Positions 15,165 to 23,943 of a DNA stretch of 26,689 bases are shown one piece after another (the stretch's first letter is position 1; each line of letters starts with the position of its first letter). This DNA is from an uncultured Lachnospiraceae bacterium (GTDB lineage Bacteria; Bacillota; Clostridia; Lachnospirales; Lachnospiraceae), in the NCBI GenBank assembly GCA_910586315.1, contig CAJUIP010000042.1, forward strand, positions 1 to 26,689. Direction: 5' to 3'. The notes under the pieces were generated by a model, which searched no databases, was not told the origin of the DNA, and saw only the letters and a list, made by a program, of their open reading frames with translations. Made by a program: the position numbers and the translations under genes.

Positions 15165-16043
15165 ATGGCGGGAATGATTAACTGGTTTCAGATCGGGGCA
15201 ATGGCGGCGGCGACGCCGTTTGTATTTCTGTGGGTATTTCTCTATGTGAAATATCAGGGGAAGTTTGATGCCGTCACGGTTTCTTTGTCCGCCAGGGAAT
15301 ACCGGATGCTGGAGCTTTACTTTATCGGCCTGGGATTCATGGATCTGGTTCACTTTAATCTGCATACCAGAAGAGGGCGGGCGCGTATCAAGGAAATTTC
15401 GGAGATCAAAGGAAAGAAATATGCGGAATATTACTATTACATTATCTGCGGGGCAACGTTTACATATATTTTCACCTTTGTTCCCCTGGCCTTTCTTCTG
15501 GGAGCTTTGTCCGACGAGCCCATGATACTCATTATGTGTCTCGCGGTGTCGCTCCTTCTGATCCGGTATCTGGAAAAGGACATTAACGACAAGCTGCAGG
15601 AACGGCGGGAGGAACTCCTTCTGGACTTGCCGCAGGTACTTTCCAAAATGGCGCTTCTCATTAACTCCGGAATGGTCATGCGGGAAGCCTGGGTGAAAAC
15701 CTCCGCAGCCGGGGACAGGGCGCTTTATGAGGAAATGCGGACGACTGCCAGCGAAATGGCCAACGGCACTTCGGACCTGGAGGCATTCCGGAATTTTGCG
15801 GACCGCTGTTCGGTAAAGCAGATTCGCAAGGTGACGTCCACCCTGATTCAGAATATGCAGAAGGGAAACCAGGAACTGGCCTACTTTCTGGAGGAGATGT
15901 CTGAGGAGATGTGGGAAGAGAAGAAGAACCTGGTGCGCCAGAAGGGAGAGACGGCGGGAACCAAGCTTCTGATTCCCATCGGCATGATTTTTGTGGGGAT
16001 CCTGATTATGATCATTGCACCGGTCTTCACCAATGGATTTTAG
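15165..16043 (+). CDS. tadC: TadC-like membrane platform protein
   Basis: 292 aa, the second T2SSF-type platform protein. N-terminal span at about 8-30, a double span around 90-140 (FTYIFTFVPLAFLLGAL, PMILIMCLAVSLLLI), the cytoplasmic domain (LLDLPQVLSKMALLINSGMVMREAW; IRKVTSTLIQNMQKGNQELAYFL) and a final span near 270-290. The ATG at 15165 has AGGAG 8 bases upstream; the in-frame GTG at 15156 overlaps that site and is unlikely. It starts 11 bases after tadB. A structured 236-base gap follows before the pilin gene. Confidence 0.93.
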   Translation: MAGMINWFQIGAMAAATPFVFLWVFLYVKYQGKFDAVTVSLSAREYRMLELYFIGLGFMDLVHFNLHTRRGRARIKEISEIKGKKYAEYYYYIICGATFTYIFTFVPLAFLLGALSDEPMILIMCLAVSLLLIRYLEKDINDKLQERREELLLDLPQVLSKMALLINSGMVMREAWVKTSAAGDRALYEEMRTTASEMANGTSDLEAFRNFADRCSVKQIRKVTSTLIQNMQKGNQELAYFLEEMSEEMWEEKKNLVRQKGETAGTKLLIPIGMIFVGILIMIIAPVFTNGF

Positions 16044-16279
16044 AAAACGCGCGGGACATGAGTGCTCTGTCTGTTCAGCCAGAACACCAGTATCAGGCGT
16101 TTTTATAGAAAACCCCTATGCCTGCCATCAGGCACCACCATGAATGAAAGGGGTTTCCTATGAGCCTCCGGCGGATGTGCAGAAAACGGAAGGGGAAGAT
16201 GCCGCTTCGCGGCCCCGTTTTCGCACGTTCAGCGCCGGAGCGCTGAACTTTCATAGAAAAAAGCGAGGAGGAAAGTAAG
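16044..16279 (+). promoter_or_regulatory. Structured tadC-flp intergenic RNA
   Basis: Stems visible: AAAACGC/GCGTTTT (16044-16050, 16097-16103, followed by TT) enclosing TGTTC/GAACA (16072-16086); AAACCCCT/AGGGGTTT (16110-16117, 16149-16156) enclosing TGCCTG/CAGGCA (16119-16134); GAAAACGG/CCGTTTTC (16182-16189, 16215-16222) enclosing GCCGC/GCGGC (16201-16213); and GTTCAGCGC/GCGCTGAAC (16227-16235, 16240-16248, 4-base loop). CTCCGGCG (16166-16173) can also pair with CGCCGGAG (16233-16240), which would break the last stem. The pilin ribosome binding site AGGAGG (16266-16271) lies just after. A role in RNA processing, stability or switching of pilin expression is inferred. Confidence 0.65.
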
Positions 16280-16501
16280 ATGTTAAACAAAGTAGATTTA
16301 CTGCTTCTGACTGCAAAAAGCAGATGGGACGGGTTTATGGACCGTCTGGTTCATGAGGAAAAGGGTGCCGCCGATATTGTGGCAATTCTTGTAGTGATTG
16401 TGATTTTGCTGGGAGTGGCGACGATATTTAAGGGACAGCTGGAAGAACTGGTAAAATCTGTCTTCGGCAAAGCGACAGGATGGGTAGAGAATCCGACCTG
16501 A
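16280..16501 (+). CDS. flp: Flp-type prepilin
   Basis: 73 aa: a 29-residue positively and negatively charged leader ending EEKG, then the hydrophobic helix AADIVAILVVIVILLGVATI and a short tail. Cleavage after Gly29 by the A24 prepilin peptidase encoded downstream would give a mature pilin of 44 residues, like Flp1-like pilins that form the Tad fibre. Unlike most type IV pilins it lacks Glu at mature position 5 (Val instead), with Asp at position 3. The ATG has AGGAGG 8 bases upstream, a strong site that fits high expression. The gene is bracketed by the structured gap before it and the repeat element after it. Confidence 0.9.
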   Translation: MLNKVDLLLLTAKSRWDGFMDRLVHEEKGAADIVAILVVIVILLGVATIFKGQLEELVKSVFGKATGWVENPT

Positions 16502-16517
16502 TTTGGCCTGCTCATTG

Positions 16518-16617
16518 GAGTGCGTCTGAAAATTCATTCCCGTCATCTGCACGCCCCACTTTGTGGTATATGAAGTGGAACACACAGCTGCCAGAAAGCA
16601 ATTTTCAAACGCGCTCT
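16518..16617 (+). repeat. Dispersed intergenic repeat, copy 2, inverted arms
   Basis: The right arm (16591-16617, core AGAAAGCAATTTTCAAAC) matches copy 1 at 11802-11828. The left arm (16518-16540, GAGTGCGTCTGAAAATTC...) is an imperfect inverted copy of the right arm, so the roughly 100-base element can fold on itself. It fills the gap between flp (stop at 16501) and the TadE-like gene and may act as a processing site or terminator after the pilin, or be a small non-autonomous element. Confidence 0.75.
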
Positions 16618-16681
16618 GGATCCGGCTTCTGGTCTTTGGGCTTTTCAAACATGGGGGAGCTTTTTCGGGGGAGGAGCGTAT

Positions 16682-17365
16682 ATGTGGAACCGATGGAAGC
16701 GGGAGGAGGGCGCTATTATGGTGGAGGCGTCGATTTATTTCCCGATTGTGATTTTTACGGTATTTGCCATGATTTATTTTGGCATGGTCATGTTTCAGGA
16801 CAGCATTCTCACCTTCCAGGTCCAAAAGCTGGCAGCTATGGGAGGGCGGGAGGCCGCGTATCCCGGCTATGAGATTTTTTCCGATGACGGGTCTTTATTA
16901 TCGACCGCCGTGGATTTTAAGGCGGAAAGCGATTTCAGCCAGAAGGTGGCGGGATATTACGAGGGACATTCCAGGCATTTATACAATGAATGGCGGTTTG
17001 ATTACAGCGGGGAGGAGCAGAGGCTTACAGGCGAGCTGGAGTCCATGCTGTCCCAGAGGTCGTTTTTGACAGGGGTGGAGTCGCAGTGCCAAGTAACCAT
17101 AAAGAATCATGTCATAGGAAAGGTCATTACGGTGGAGGCGTCCTATGGCCTGAAAAGCCCGAAATTTTTGGAATACGTGGGAGTTCCCATGGATTTGAAG
17201 TTAAAATCCAGCGTGAAGCAGACGGCCTCCAATCCGGTGGATATGGTCCGGAACGTTGAGCTGGCGGCTGACCTTGCGGACTTTCTTCTGGAACGGTTCG
17301 GTGTTAAAGACCAGGTGGATTCGTTCTTAAAAAAGGTAGAGGATATTAAAAATAAAATCTTGTAG
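16682..17365 (+). CDS. TadE-like pseudopilin
   Basis: 227 aa. The short leader MWNRWKREEG is followed by a prepilin-type helix, AIMVEASIYFPIVIFTVFAM, with Glu at position 5 after the predicted cleavage glycine (Gly10). This is the TadE/TadF pseudopilin pattern. The remainder is an extracellular soluble domain (VTIKNHVIGKVITVEASYGL) of the TadE-like type. Pseudopilins are processed by the prepilin peptidase and are needed for Flp pilus assembly. ATG with GGGGAGGAG about 6 bases upstream. It follows the repeat element and is 10 bases ahead of the large DUF5702-like gene, so both are in one operon. Confidence 0.88.
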   Translation: MWNRWKREEGAIMVEASIYFPIVIFTVFAMIYFGMVMFQDSILTFQVQKLAAMGGREAAYPGYEIFSDDGSLLSTAVDFKAESDFSQKVAGYYEGHSRHLYNEWRFDYSGEEQRLTGELESMLSQRSFLTGVESQCQVTIKNHVIGKVITVEASYGLKSPKFLEYVGVPMDLKLKSSVKQTASNPVDMVRNVELAADLADFLLERFGVKDQVDSFLKKVEDIKNKIL

Positions 17366-17375
17366 GGAGGAAATT

Positions 17376-20300
17376 ATGAAGTGGTTTACGAAGAATGTAC
17401 GGGGTTCCATCTCCCTCTTTTTATCCATGATTATTCTCCTTCTGGTGATTTTGGAGGGCTTTTTGATTGACGGCAGCAGGATTCTGGCGGGAAAGACCTT
17501 CCTTTCCGGGGCCGGGGAGCTGTCCTTGAACGCGGGACTGACCTATTATGATAAGGCGTTAATGGATATTTACGGCCTATTTGCCAATTGTAAAACAGAA
17601 GAGGAGTTAAAACAGAATCTGAAAGGATATTTCCAGAAGACCCTGGGCGAGATTACCGGGAACGCGGATACTTCCGGTTATGTGGACGAACTTTTGGAGT
17701 ATGTAAATACGGCTATAGAAAGCGGATGGAACGGAGAGGATCCGTCTAAGATCATTCTTCTTAAGACGGGAAATTTTTCCATGAAAGGCGTGCCAGGTTC
17801 CGAGCTTTCCAATCCGGCGGTGATGAAAAGCCAGATTCTGGAATATATGAAATACCGCGGGCCCGCCAGTCTTGGCTACGGGATGCTTGAAAAGCTGTTT
17901 GCCTTTAAGGATTTAAACAAACAGCAGAAGGCGCTGGAAAAGAAGCTGGATTATGAAGAGGAGATGTCCGAGGTTCAGGACGCATGCGAGAAGGCCTATG
18001 AGAAGTTAAATGAGTATAAAGAGCTTCTGGAAAAGGATATGAGTCCCGCCAGTGTGCAGTCGAAAAGCCTTTTTTGCAATTCGACATTAATCAATTTGAT
18101 GATGGAAACCTGGTGTTACAGCGCCCTGATGAAGGAGTTTCAGGAGGGCGCGGGAAATAATGGAATCCTGGAGAACTGGGATGCCGATCTCCCGGAGGTG
18201 GAGGCGGTCCGTCAGGATGTGGAAGCCGCCTGCAACCGGTGCCCGACGATTTCCGGAAGTGGGGAGAACTCCTTAGAGATTCCTGCCGGGTTTGCCGAAA
18301 CGTATCTTCTTACTCCCGGGACTTCCTCTGACAAGCGTGTCCAGGGAACTGCGGCGGCAGTGAAGATTGCTCTGGGGTATGCACAGGATTACGAAAATTA
18401 TAAGAGGCTTCACCGGGAATGGCTCCAATACCAGAAATATTATGAGGAGACCATGGATGAACTCACAGACGAAAATGAGGACGGGGAAGCGGACGCAGAG
18501 ATCGAGGCGCTCCAGGAGGAGTATGAGAAATATAAAAAATGTTACGAAGAGGCGAAGCAGAAGATTGCACGCTATGCCAGAATTTTTAAAGATGCGAGGA
18601 ATGTGCTTGCAGACGGCATAGGCTATAAGCTTTCCTTTGCGGTGGAGCTCACAAAAGAGACACAGGAAGCGGCGGAGCGTCTGGAGACGCTTGGGGAGGA
18701 AAGCATCGAAGCTCTGGAGCAGATAAAAAAGGAGATGCAGGAGCTAAAAAAACGGGGAGAAGCCTGGGAAGCCGCTATCGGGAAGCTCTCGGACGGTGAT
18801 GTGAAAACCTCCATGGATGCGGACCGCCAGAGTAAGTCGGAGGAAATGAAGGAGGAATATGTGGACGCCCTGATTACCCGCATAGAAAACGGGATTTCTT
18901 ATGGGAGCGGCGTCAGGACAGCCGCTGAGAACACGAAGTTTTTAGATCTCACTTTATATACCAGGAATCCCGATGATTATACGTCCGCAGGAGAGGTTTT
19001 AAGTATTTTTAATCATAAGGGCTACGGGGACGATACGGATGCACGGGGAATCCCCTACCGGTCGTTTTCGATGGAAGACTGGACGAGGAAGGGCTGGGGA
19101 ACAAAATCCCCGCAGACCAGCTATTTGAGTAAACTGGTTCAAAACGGCACCACGGTGTTCTTTCTTTATCCCGGAGAGGAGGCGCCGTTTTCTGTTCCGT
19201 ATGATTCCATCGTCGAAATGGGTCTTTCAGAATATAAAACGCTGATCGATGAGAAAAAAGACATCACTCCGCTTGGAGATGCCTTTTATGAATATCTGGA
19301 GCGGCTCTGCCCGAAATCAGAGACGGAGGAGACAACGAAGGAGACAGCCAAAGAGGCCAGAAAGGAATTGTTTGAACAGGGGAAGGCCGATACCTCTGTG
19401 GAAGCGCTTCCCGGCCTTCCCGCGGATGTGACAGGGGCTTCCGGAAGCGGGGCGGGAAGTTTTGAAAATCCCAGTACCAATGAAAACGATGATAAAAAGT
19501 TCAACAAAAACATCAGCAGCAGCACGAAATCCAACAACCAGTCTTCTGCCGGATTTCTGGAACAGGTGGGAAAGCTTCTGACGGATGGCAGGGACAAGCT
19601 GTATCTTTCGGAGTATGCGACCCAGATGTTCAGTTACTATACGGTGGATGTGGAAAAGGATTCCAAGGGGAACCCGGTGACAAGGACCACCTTAAGCGGC
19701 AGGAAATTTTCTGCCGACAGCAACGCCATGTACAAGGCGGAGGTGGAATATATTTTATGGGGAAATCCGTCGGGGCAAAAGGACGTTCAGTATACCTTAA
19801 GCACGATTTTTGGAATCCGTTTCCTTTTAAATACTCTGTATGCCTTTACCGGGGATCCGGAGATTGCGGAGTTTACCTTTACCCTGGCCACGGCGATTGC
19901 CGGATGGACCGGGTTTGGCGTTCCCCTTGTCCAGAGCGTCATTACCATCGGCCTTGCCCTGGCGGAAACGGCCCGTGATGTGGAGTTGCTAAAGAAGGGG
20001 GAAAGTGTACCCATTTATAAAAATCAGAGCACTTGGTGCATTAAGCCCTCGGGAATTACAAAGGAAGTGGTGCAGACAGCCGTTCATGAGGCGGTAAGCT
20101 CCGCCCAGAATTATGTGTTTGAGCAGCTTGACCAGCTTACGGAGAACACAAAGGGTGCATTTTCCAGTGAGCTTGACAAATTCAGTGAGGAGACGGTGGA
20201 TAATATTGTTAGTACAGCCACGGCCACGGTTCTTGATCCCCTGCGAAACCTGTCCTTAAGCCTGTCCAATACGGTGGTGAAGGATGAGGCCTATGTGAAG

Positions 20301-21044
20301 GGCCGTATTGACGATGTTCTGGACGGGCTTTCCGCCAATATCGGGAAGGAAGAAAATCTGGAGGACGGTACTGCGTCCATCATGAAGCAGGTGAAGCTTA
20401 AGGCGGTGGAATACATGAAAGGAAGAAGCGGCGATTTTGCTTCCTTCATTATACAGTATCAGAACCAGTCCGTGCAGGAAATGACAGAGTTTGTAAACAA
20501 AAAGCTTAAGGACTATAAAAAGGGGCTTAAGACCACGCTTACAAACATTGCGTATCCGCTGGTATCGGAGGCGAAAAATGGGGTAAATCAGGCGTTAGAT
20601 TCTGCGAATGGGGAAATCCAGAAGCGGACCAGCGAGGCCATGGACAAGATGATGATGAAAATCGATAACGGTATCATGTCTTCCGGCCTTCCTGACGGCA
20701 AAACCTCCTATACGGCAAGGGGCGAGGGAGGAAAGACCTCTCTGATGTTAACTATGAACTACCGGGAATATTTATGGCTGTTCATCGCCGTAAAGAGCAT
20801 TCAGAGCGAGGAGGATATGTTAAAACGGATGGGAAATCTGATTCAGGCGAATTTGACCGCCACCAAAAATCAGCCGTCGCCGGATTTTAAAATCAATTCC
20901 GCCTATACATTCCTGGAGCTTAAAGCAGATGCGGATATTTCCACCGCCTTTTTTGCCATCCCGGTCCCGACCGTAAGCGGTGGGGGCGTGAAAATGGGGC
21001 AGGGGAGCTATAAGATCAGTTATCATGGCGTGCTGGGGTATTAA
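17376..21044 (+). CDS. Giant DUF5702-like TadG-type surface protein
   Basis: 1222 aa with a short basic leader (MKWFTKNVRG) and one N-terminal membrane helix, SISLFLSMIILLLVILEGFL, followed by IDGSRILAGKTFLSGAGELS. This N-terminus matches the DUF5702/TadG-like proteins in clostridial Tad loci. The long extracellular part has predicted coiled coils (about 175-220, 335-400, 420-485), an acidic and Ser/Asn-rich linker (about 645-725), a moderately hydrophobic stretch at about 805-880 (AEFTFTLATAIAGWTG) and a C-terminal helical/beta region. The prepilin-type Gly is present but Glu5 is not. Role inferred: a minor component or tip/anchor of the pilus. ATG with GGGAGG upstream. It is followed by 139 bases without a gene. 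Confidence 0.82.
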   Translation: MKWFTKNVRGSISLFLSMIILLLVILEGFLIDGSRILAGKTFLSGAGELSLNAGLTYYDKALMDIYGLFANCKTEEELKQNLKGYFQKTLGEITGNADTSGYVDELLEYVNTAIESGWNGEDPSKIILLKTGNFSMKGVPGSELSNPAVMKSQILEYMKYRGPASLGYGMLEKLFAFKDLNKQQKALEKKLDYEEEMSEVQDACEKAYEKLNEYKELLEKDMSPASVQSKSLFCNSTLINLMMETWCYSALMKEFQEGAGNNGILENWDADLPEVEAVRQDVEAACNRCPTISGSGENSLEIPAGFAETYLLTPGTSSDKRVQGTAAAVKIALGYAQDYENYKRLHREWLQYQKYYEETMDELTDENEDGEADAEIEALQEEYEKYKKCYEEAKQKIARYARIFKDARNVLADGIGYKLSFAVELTKETQEAAERLETLGEESIEALEQIKKEMQELKKRGEAWEAAIGKLSDGDVKTSMDADRQSKSEEMKEEYVDALITRIENGISYGSGVRTAAENTKFLDLTLYTRNPDDYTSAGEVLSIFNHKGYGDDTDARGIPYRSFSMEDWTRKGWGTKSPQTSYLSKLVQNGTTVFFLYPGEEAPFSVPYDSIVEMGLSEYKTLIDEKKDITPLGDAFYEYLERLCPKSETEETTKETAKEARKELFEQGKADTSVEALPGLPADVTGASGSGAGSFENPSTNENDDKKFNKNISSSTKSNNQSSAGFLEQVGKLLTDGRDKLYLSEYATQMFSYYTVDVEKDSKGNPVTRTTLSGRKFSADSNAMYKAEVEYILWGNPSGQKDVQYTLSTIFGIRFLLNTLYAFTGDPEIAEFTFTLATAIAGWTGFGVPLVQSVITIGLALAETARDVELLKKGESVPIYKNQSTWCIKPSGITKEVVQTAVHEAVSSAQNYVFEQLDQLTENTKGAFSSELDKFSEETVDNIVSTATATVLDPLRNLSLSLSNTVVKDEAYVKGRIDDVLDGLSANIGKEENLEDGTASIMKQVKLKAVEYMKGRSGDFASFIIQYQNQSVQEMTEFVNKKLKDYKKGLKTTLTNIAYPLVSEAKNGVNQALDSANGEIQKRTSEAMDKMMMKIDNGIMSSGLPDGKTSYTARGEGGKTSLMLTMNYREYLWLFIAVKSIQSEEDMLKRMGNLIQANLTATKNQPSPDFKINSAYTFLELKADADISTAFFAIPVPTVSGGGVKMGQGSYKISYHGVLGY

Positions 21045-21183
21045 AACAGACGTACCGCGGTATATCTGCTCTTCATTCGGCCAACCCAGCCTACGCAGTC
21101 CATGCGGCAGACGGAATAGGGGATGCCGGGCAGAACGGAGGATGCCCAAGAGGAACGGTTACATAGGAAAGAGGAAGGAACGT

Positions 21184-21984
21184 ATGAAAAACAGAAAAGA
21201 ACGGGGCTCTCTGACCGTGGAGGCGGCAATCGTACTGGTGATTTTCATTTTTGGCTATGCCGCCATTGTGAGCCTGACAGACTTCATCCGGGCGCAGATG
21301 ATGATACAGTATGGCCTGAACCAGACGGCGAAGGAGATTTCCGCTTACTGCTATCTCCCGGCAAGGATGGGGCTTTTGGGCACCGCGAAGGAGATTTCGG
21401 AACACGCGGAGACCTTTAAAAACGATACGGACGCGGTCATCGACTCCGTGGTAAAGCTTTACGAGGCCGTGGGGGAGGGGAGCGACAATATAAAAGGTTC
21501 TGTACAGTCGTTTCAGGAAGCGGAGGGACTGGACGGCCTTTTAAATACAGTAAAGGACGCGGGCTCCATGACTCAGCAGGATTTTCAGAATATCGCGGCG
21601 GCATCGAAGACGTTTGCGGAAAAAAGCGGAGATTATTTCAGCAGTCCCCAGAATATTTTAAAGGGCCTTACATCGCTGGCTCTCGGGGAAGGGGTCAATA
21701 AGCTGAAATCTTATGCCATTGCCGCACCTTTAAGCAAGTCGATGATGAAGGAGCAGCTTTCCCTGTACGGGAAGGACCGCCGGGGACGGGATATTTTGGA
21801 GCGTCTTGGGGTGGAAGGCGGCATTGACGGACTTAATTTTATGGGAAGCACGTTGTTTAACGACGGAGAAACTATCGAGATCCGTGTGGTCTATGATATG
21901 TCCGTGAATTTCCCGTGGTTTGGGGAAAAGAAATTTCATTTTTCTCAGGCAGCCGTGACGCGGGCCTGGGCAGCGGAGGAATGA
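21184..21984 (+). CDS. Second TadE-like pseudopilin
   Basis: 266 aa from the ATG at 21184, chosen because AGGAAGGA lies just upstream and the pseudopilin leader starts there; the open frame reaches back to 21025 without support. Leader MKNRKERG, then the helix SLTVEAAIVLVIFIFGYAAI with Glu at mature position 5, a classic TadE/TadF signature. The rest is a soluble helical domain ending in a beta segment (ETIEIRVVYDMSVNFPWFG). It probably assembles into the same pseudopilus as the TadE-like protein at 16682. Its TGA overlaps the start of the prepilin peptidase gene, so the pair is translationally coupled. Confidence 0.85.
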   Translation: MKNRKERGSLTVEAAIVLVIFIFGYAAIVSLTDFIRAQMMIQYGLNQTAKEISAYCYLPARMGLLGTAKEISEHAETFKNDTDAVIDSVVKLYEAVGEGSDNIKGSVQSFQEAEGLDGLLNTVKDAGSMTQQDFQNIAAASKTFAEKSGDYFSSPQNILKGLTSLALGEGVNKLKSYAIAAPLSKSMMKEQLSLYGKDRRGRDILERLGVEGGIDGLNFMGSTLFNDGETIEIRVVYDMSVNFPWFGEKKFHFSQAAVTRAWAAEE

Positions 21985-22604
21985 TGGCTGGAATCGCGTG
22001 TGTGTCAATGGCTTTGGCCATTTTTGCAGGGCAGTATTATCTGAAACGATGGGGGTTATGGAACCGGAAGGGGAAAACGGTTTTTCTTATCACGCCAGTG
22101 TTTATTTTCCTGTGCGGAGGATTTCTGATGGAGCAGTATGGATATCACCCTCTTAAGATTTTCCGGTACTGGATTCTTATGTACGGGCTTTTGCTTCTGG
22201 GCATTTTTGATGGAGACAGAAAGCGGATTCCCAACCGGGCACTGCTTTTCCTTCTGGCGGTCAGGACCTGTTTTCTTGCTGCGGAATGTATAGTGTTTCC
22301 GGAGTTCTGGATGGAGATTGTGCTGTCTGCATGCGCGGGGCTTGGGGGCGGAAGCGGACTGCTCCTTTTAACGGTGTTTTTTGCAAAAAAAGGAATTGGC
22401 ATGGGGGATGTGAAGCTGGTGGGAACTGCCGGCTATTATCTAGGGTTTCAGGTGTTGATGAGCGATCTGATTGTAACCATGGCTTTTATGCTCCTGGTGG
22501 GAGCGGGAGGACTTCTTTCAAAAAAAATATCTTTGAAAACAGAGCTGCCGTTTGCGCCATTTCTGGCCGCGGGGACCATACTCACATTGCTGGCGGGGTG
22601 TTAG
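21984..22604 (+). CDS. A24 prepilin peptidase (TadV/CpaA-like)
   Basis: A 206-aa polytopic membrane aspartyl protease that removes the leaders of Flp pilin and the pseudopilins. The two catalytic aspartates are in GIFDGDRKRIPN (Asp about 76) and GMGDVKL (Asp about 142), and the family ending FAPFLAAGT is present. No N-terminal methylase domain is seen, as usual in TadV-type enzymes. ATG at 21984 (or 21981) overlaps the preceding stop, with GGAGG immediately upstream. All members needed to process a Tad pilus are thus in the cluster. Confidence 0.92.
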   Translation: MAGIACVSMALAIFAGQYYLKRWGLWNRKGKTVFLITPVFIFLCGGFLMEQYGYHPLKIFRYWILMYGLLLLGIFDGDRKRIPNRALLFLLAVRTCFLAAECIVFPEFWMEIVLSACAGLGGGSGLLLLTVFFAKKGIGMGDVKLVGTAGYYLGFQVLMSDLIVTMAFMLLVGAGGLLSKKISLKTELPFAPFLAAGTILTLLAGC

Positions 22605-22629
22605 CACCAGGCTCAGACAGGAGGAAGAG

Positions 22630-23925
22630 ATGAAAAGAGCGATACTGTTTGGAATGATCGGGCTTTGGGCGTTAGGATGGGTGAATACGGCATCTCATTT
22701 GACGGAGGGGCCGAGAGCTTACGGGGCACTGATTGCACAGGCAGAGGAATATGAGCAAAAAAGCATTTATATTCGGGCGATCCAGTCGTATGAGGAGGCC
22801 CTTACCTATCAGCCGGACTCCCTGGATCTTAAATACCGGATTGCGAAATTACATCTGGAGCTTGGAGATGAGGCGTCTTATATAAACCGCTGTGAGAGCA
22901 TCATGGAGGAGTATGGATATCCTCTGGAGATTGCAATAGAGGTGACGGATTATTATCTGGAAAAGGAGCGCACGCAAAGTGCGATTTCTTTTATCAGACA
23001 GACCTTAAAGGCTCATCCGGAAAGTGAAGAAATGAAGGAACGCTTTGAAAAGGTACGGTATACATATCAGAAGAAGTATCTTTCTTATGAAGAAATTTTC
23101 CCGGTTTATAACGGATGTGCGGTTTATTTTCAGGAGGGAAAGTACGGCCTCATGCGAAATGACGGGAGGACCATCCTTCGGAATCACTGGAATGAGACCA
23201 GTGTCTGGTCGGATGACCGCAGGCTGATTCCGGTGATGGGAGACGACGGGGCTTATTATGTCGATGAGAACGGATACCGGTTTGAGGTTCCGGAGGAAAC
23301 GCAGAAGGTGGAGTGGCTTGGCCCTTTAAGCGGCAATGTGGCGGCGGCAAAAATCAATGGAAAATATGGCTATATTGACCAGAAGTTTCATGAGCGTTCG
23401 GAGTTTCAATGGGACGGGGCGACAGGAATCGCTGACAATCTGGGCGCTGTCAAAAAGAATGAAAGGTGGGCATTGATTGACGGAAGCGGGGCGCTGCTTT
23501 CCGATTATATATATGAGGATGTGAAGGTTGACGTCTATGGGTTTGGCAGTACCTGCGGGAGAATGTTTGTGAAGCAGGGAGGAAGCTTCCAGATGATAAA
23601 CCAGAAGGGGGAAGCGGTTGGAGATGAAACCTTTGAGGATGCCGTACCTTTTTCGTCTTCGCAGCCCACGGCGGTGAAAAAGAACGGAAAATGGGGGTTT
23701 GTGGACATGGACGGAGCCTGGGTCATAGAACCTCAGTATGAAAACGCGGAGGGGTTTTCCGACGGACTGGCTCCGGTTCAGACCGGGGAAACATGGGGCT
23801 TCATCAATCAGGAAAACAAACTTGTGATTGCGGCAGAGTTTTACGGCGCCCACAGCTTTTATGGCGGCCTCGCTCCGGTAAAGGACGGGAATACATGGAC
23901 CATGATAGAACTAAATGTGCATTAA
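22630..23925 (+). CDS. Membrane-anchored TPR/WG-repeat protein
   Basis: 431 aa. An N-terminal hydrophobic segment (AILFGMIGLWALGWV) probably serves as signal anchor. Residues about 35-150 are TPR-like helices (YIRAIQSYEEALTYQPDSLDLKYRIAKLHL). Residues about 165-430 are WG repeats, beta units such as KKNGKWGFVDMDGAWVI and GETWGFINQENKLVI. Both modules bind proteins or wall components rather than catalyse. The ATG at 22630 has GGAGGAAGAG upstream; the longer frame from 22552 overlaps the peptidase gene and is not supported. It sits between the pilus genes and the FHA/PP2C genes, so it may link the machine to the signalling part; that is inference. Confidence 0.82.
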   Translation: MKRAILFGMIGLWALGWVNTASHLTEGPRAYGALIAQAEEYEQKSIYIRAIQSYEEALTYQPDSLDLKYRIAKLHLELGDEASYINRCESIMEEYGYPLEIAIEVTDYYLEKERTQSAISFIRQTLKAHPESEEMKERFEKVRYTYQKKYLSYEEIFPVYNGCAVYFQEGKYGLMRNDGRTILRNHWNETSVWSDDRRLIPVMGDDGAYYVDENGYRFEVPEETQKVEWLGPLSGNVAAAKINGKYGYIDQKFHERSEFQWDGATGIADNLGAVKKNERWALIDGSGALLSDYIYEDVKVDVYGFGSTCGRMFVKQGGSFQMINQKGEAVGDETFEDAVPFSSSQPTAVKKNGKWGFVDMDGAWVIEPQYENAEGFSDGLAPVQTGETWGFINQENKLVIAAEFYGAHSFYGGLAPVKDGNTWTMIELNVH

Positions 23926-23943
23926 AGCAGGAGGGAAACAGGT

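Noticed and set aside
13106..22604. Competence or type II secretion system instead of a Tad pilus
   Set aside because: The TadZ-TadA-TadB-TadC order, an Flp-size pilin, TadE-type pseudopilins and a short A24 peptidase fit Tad; ComG/GspE-type genes are not seen.
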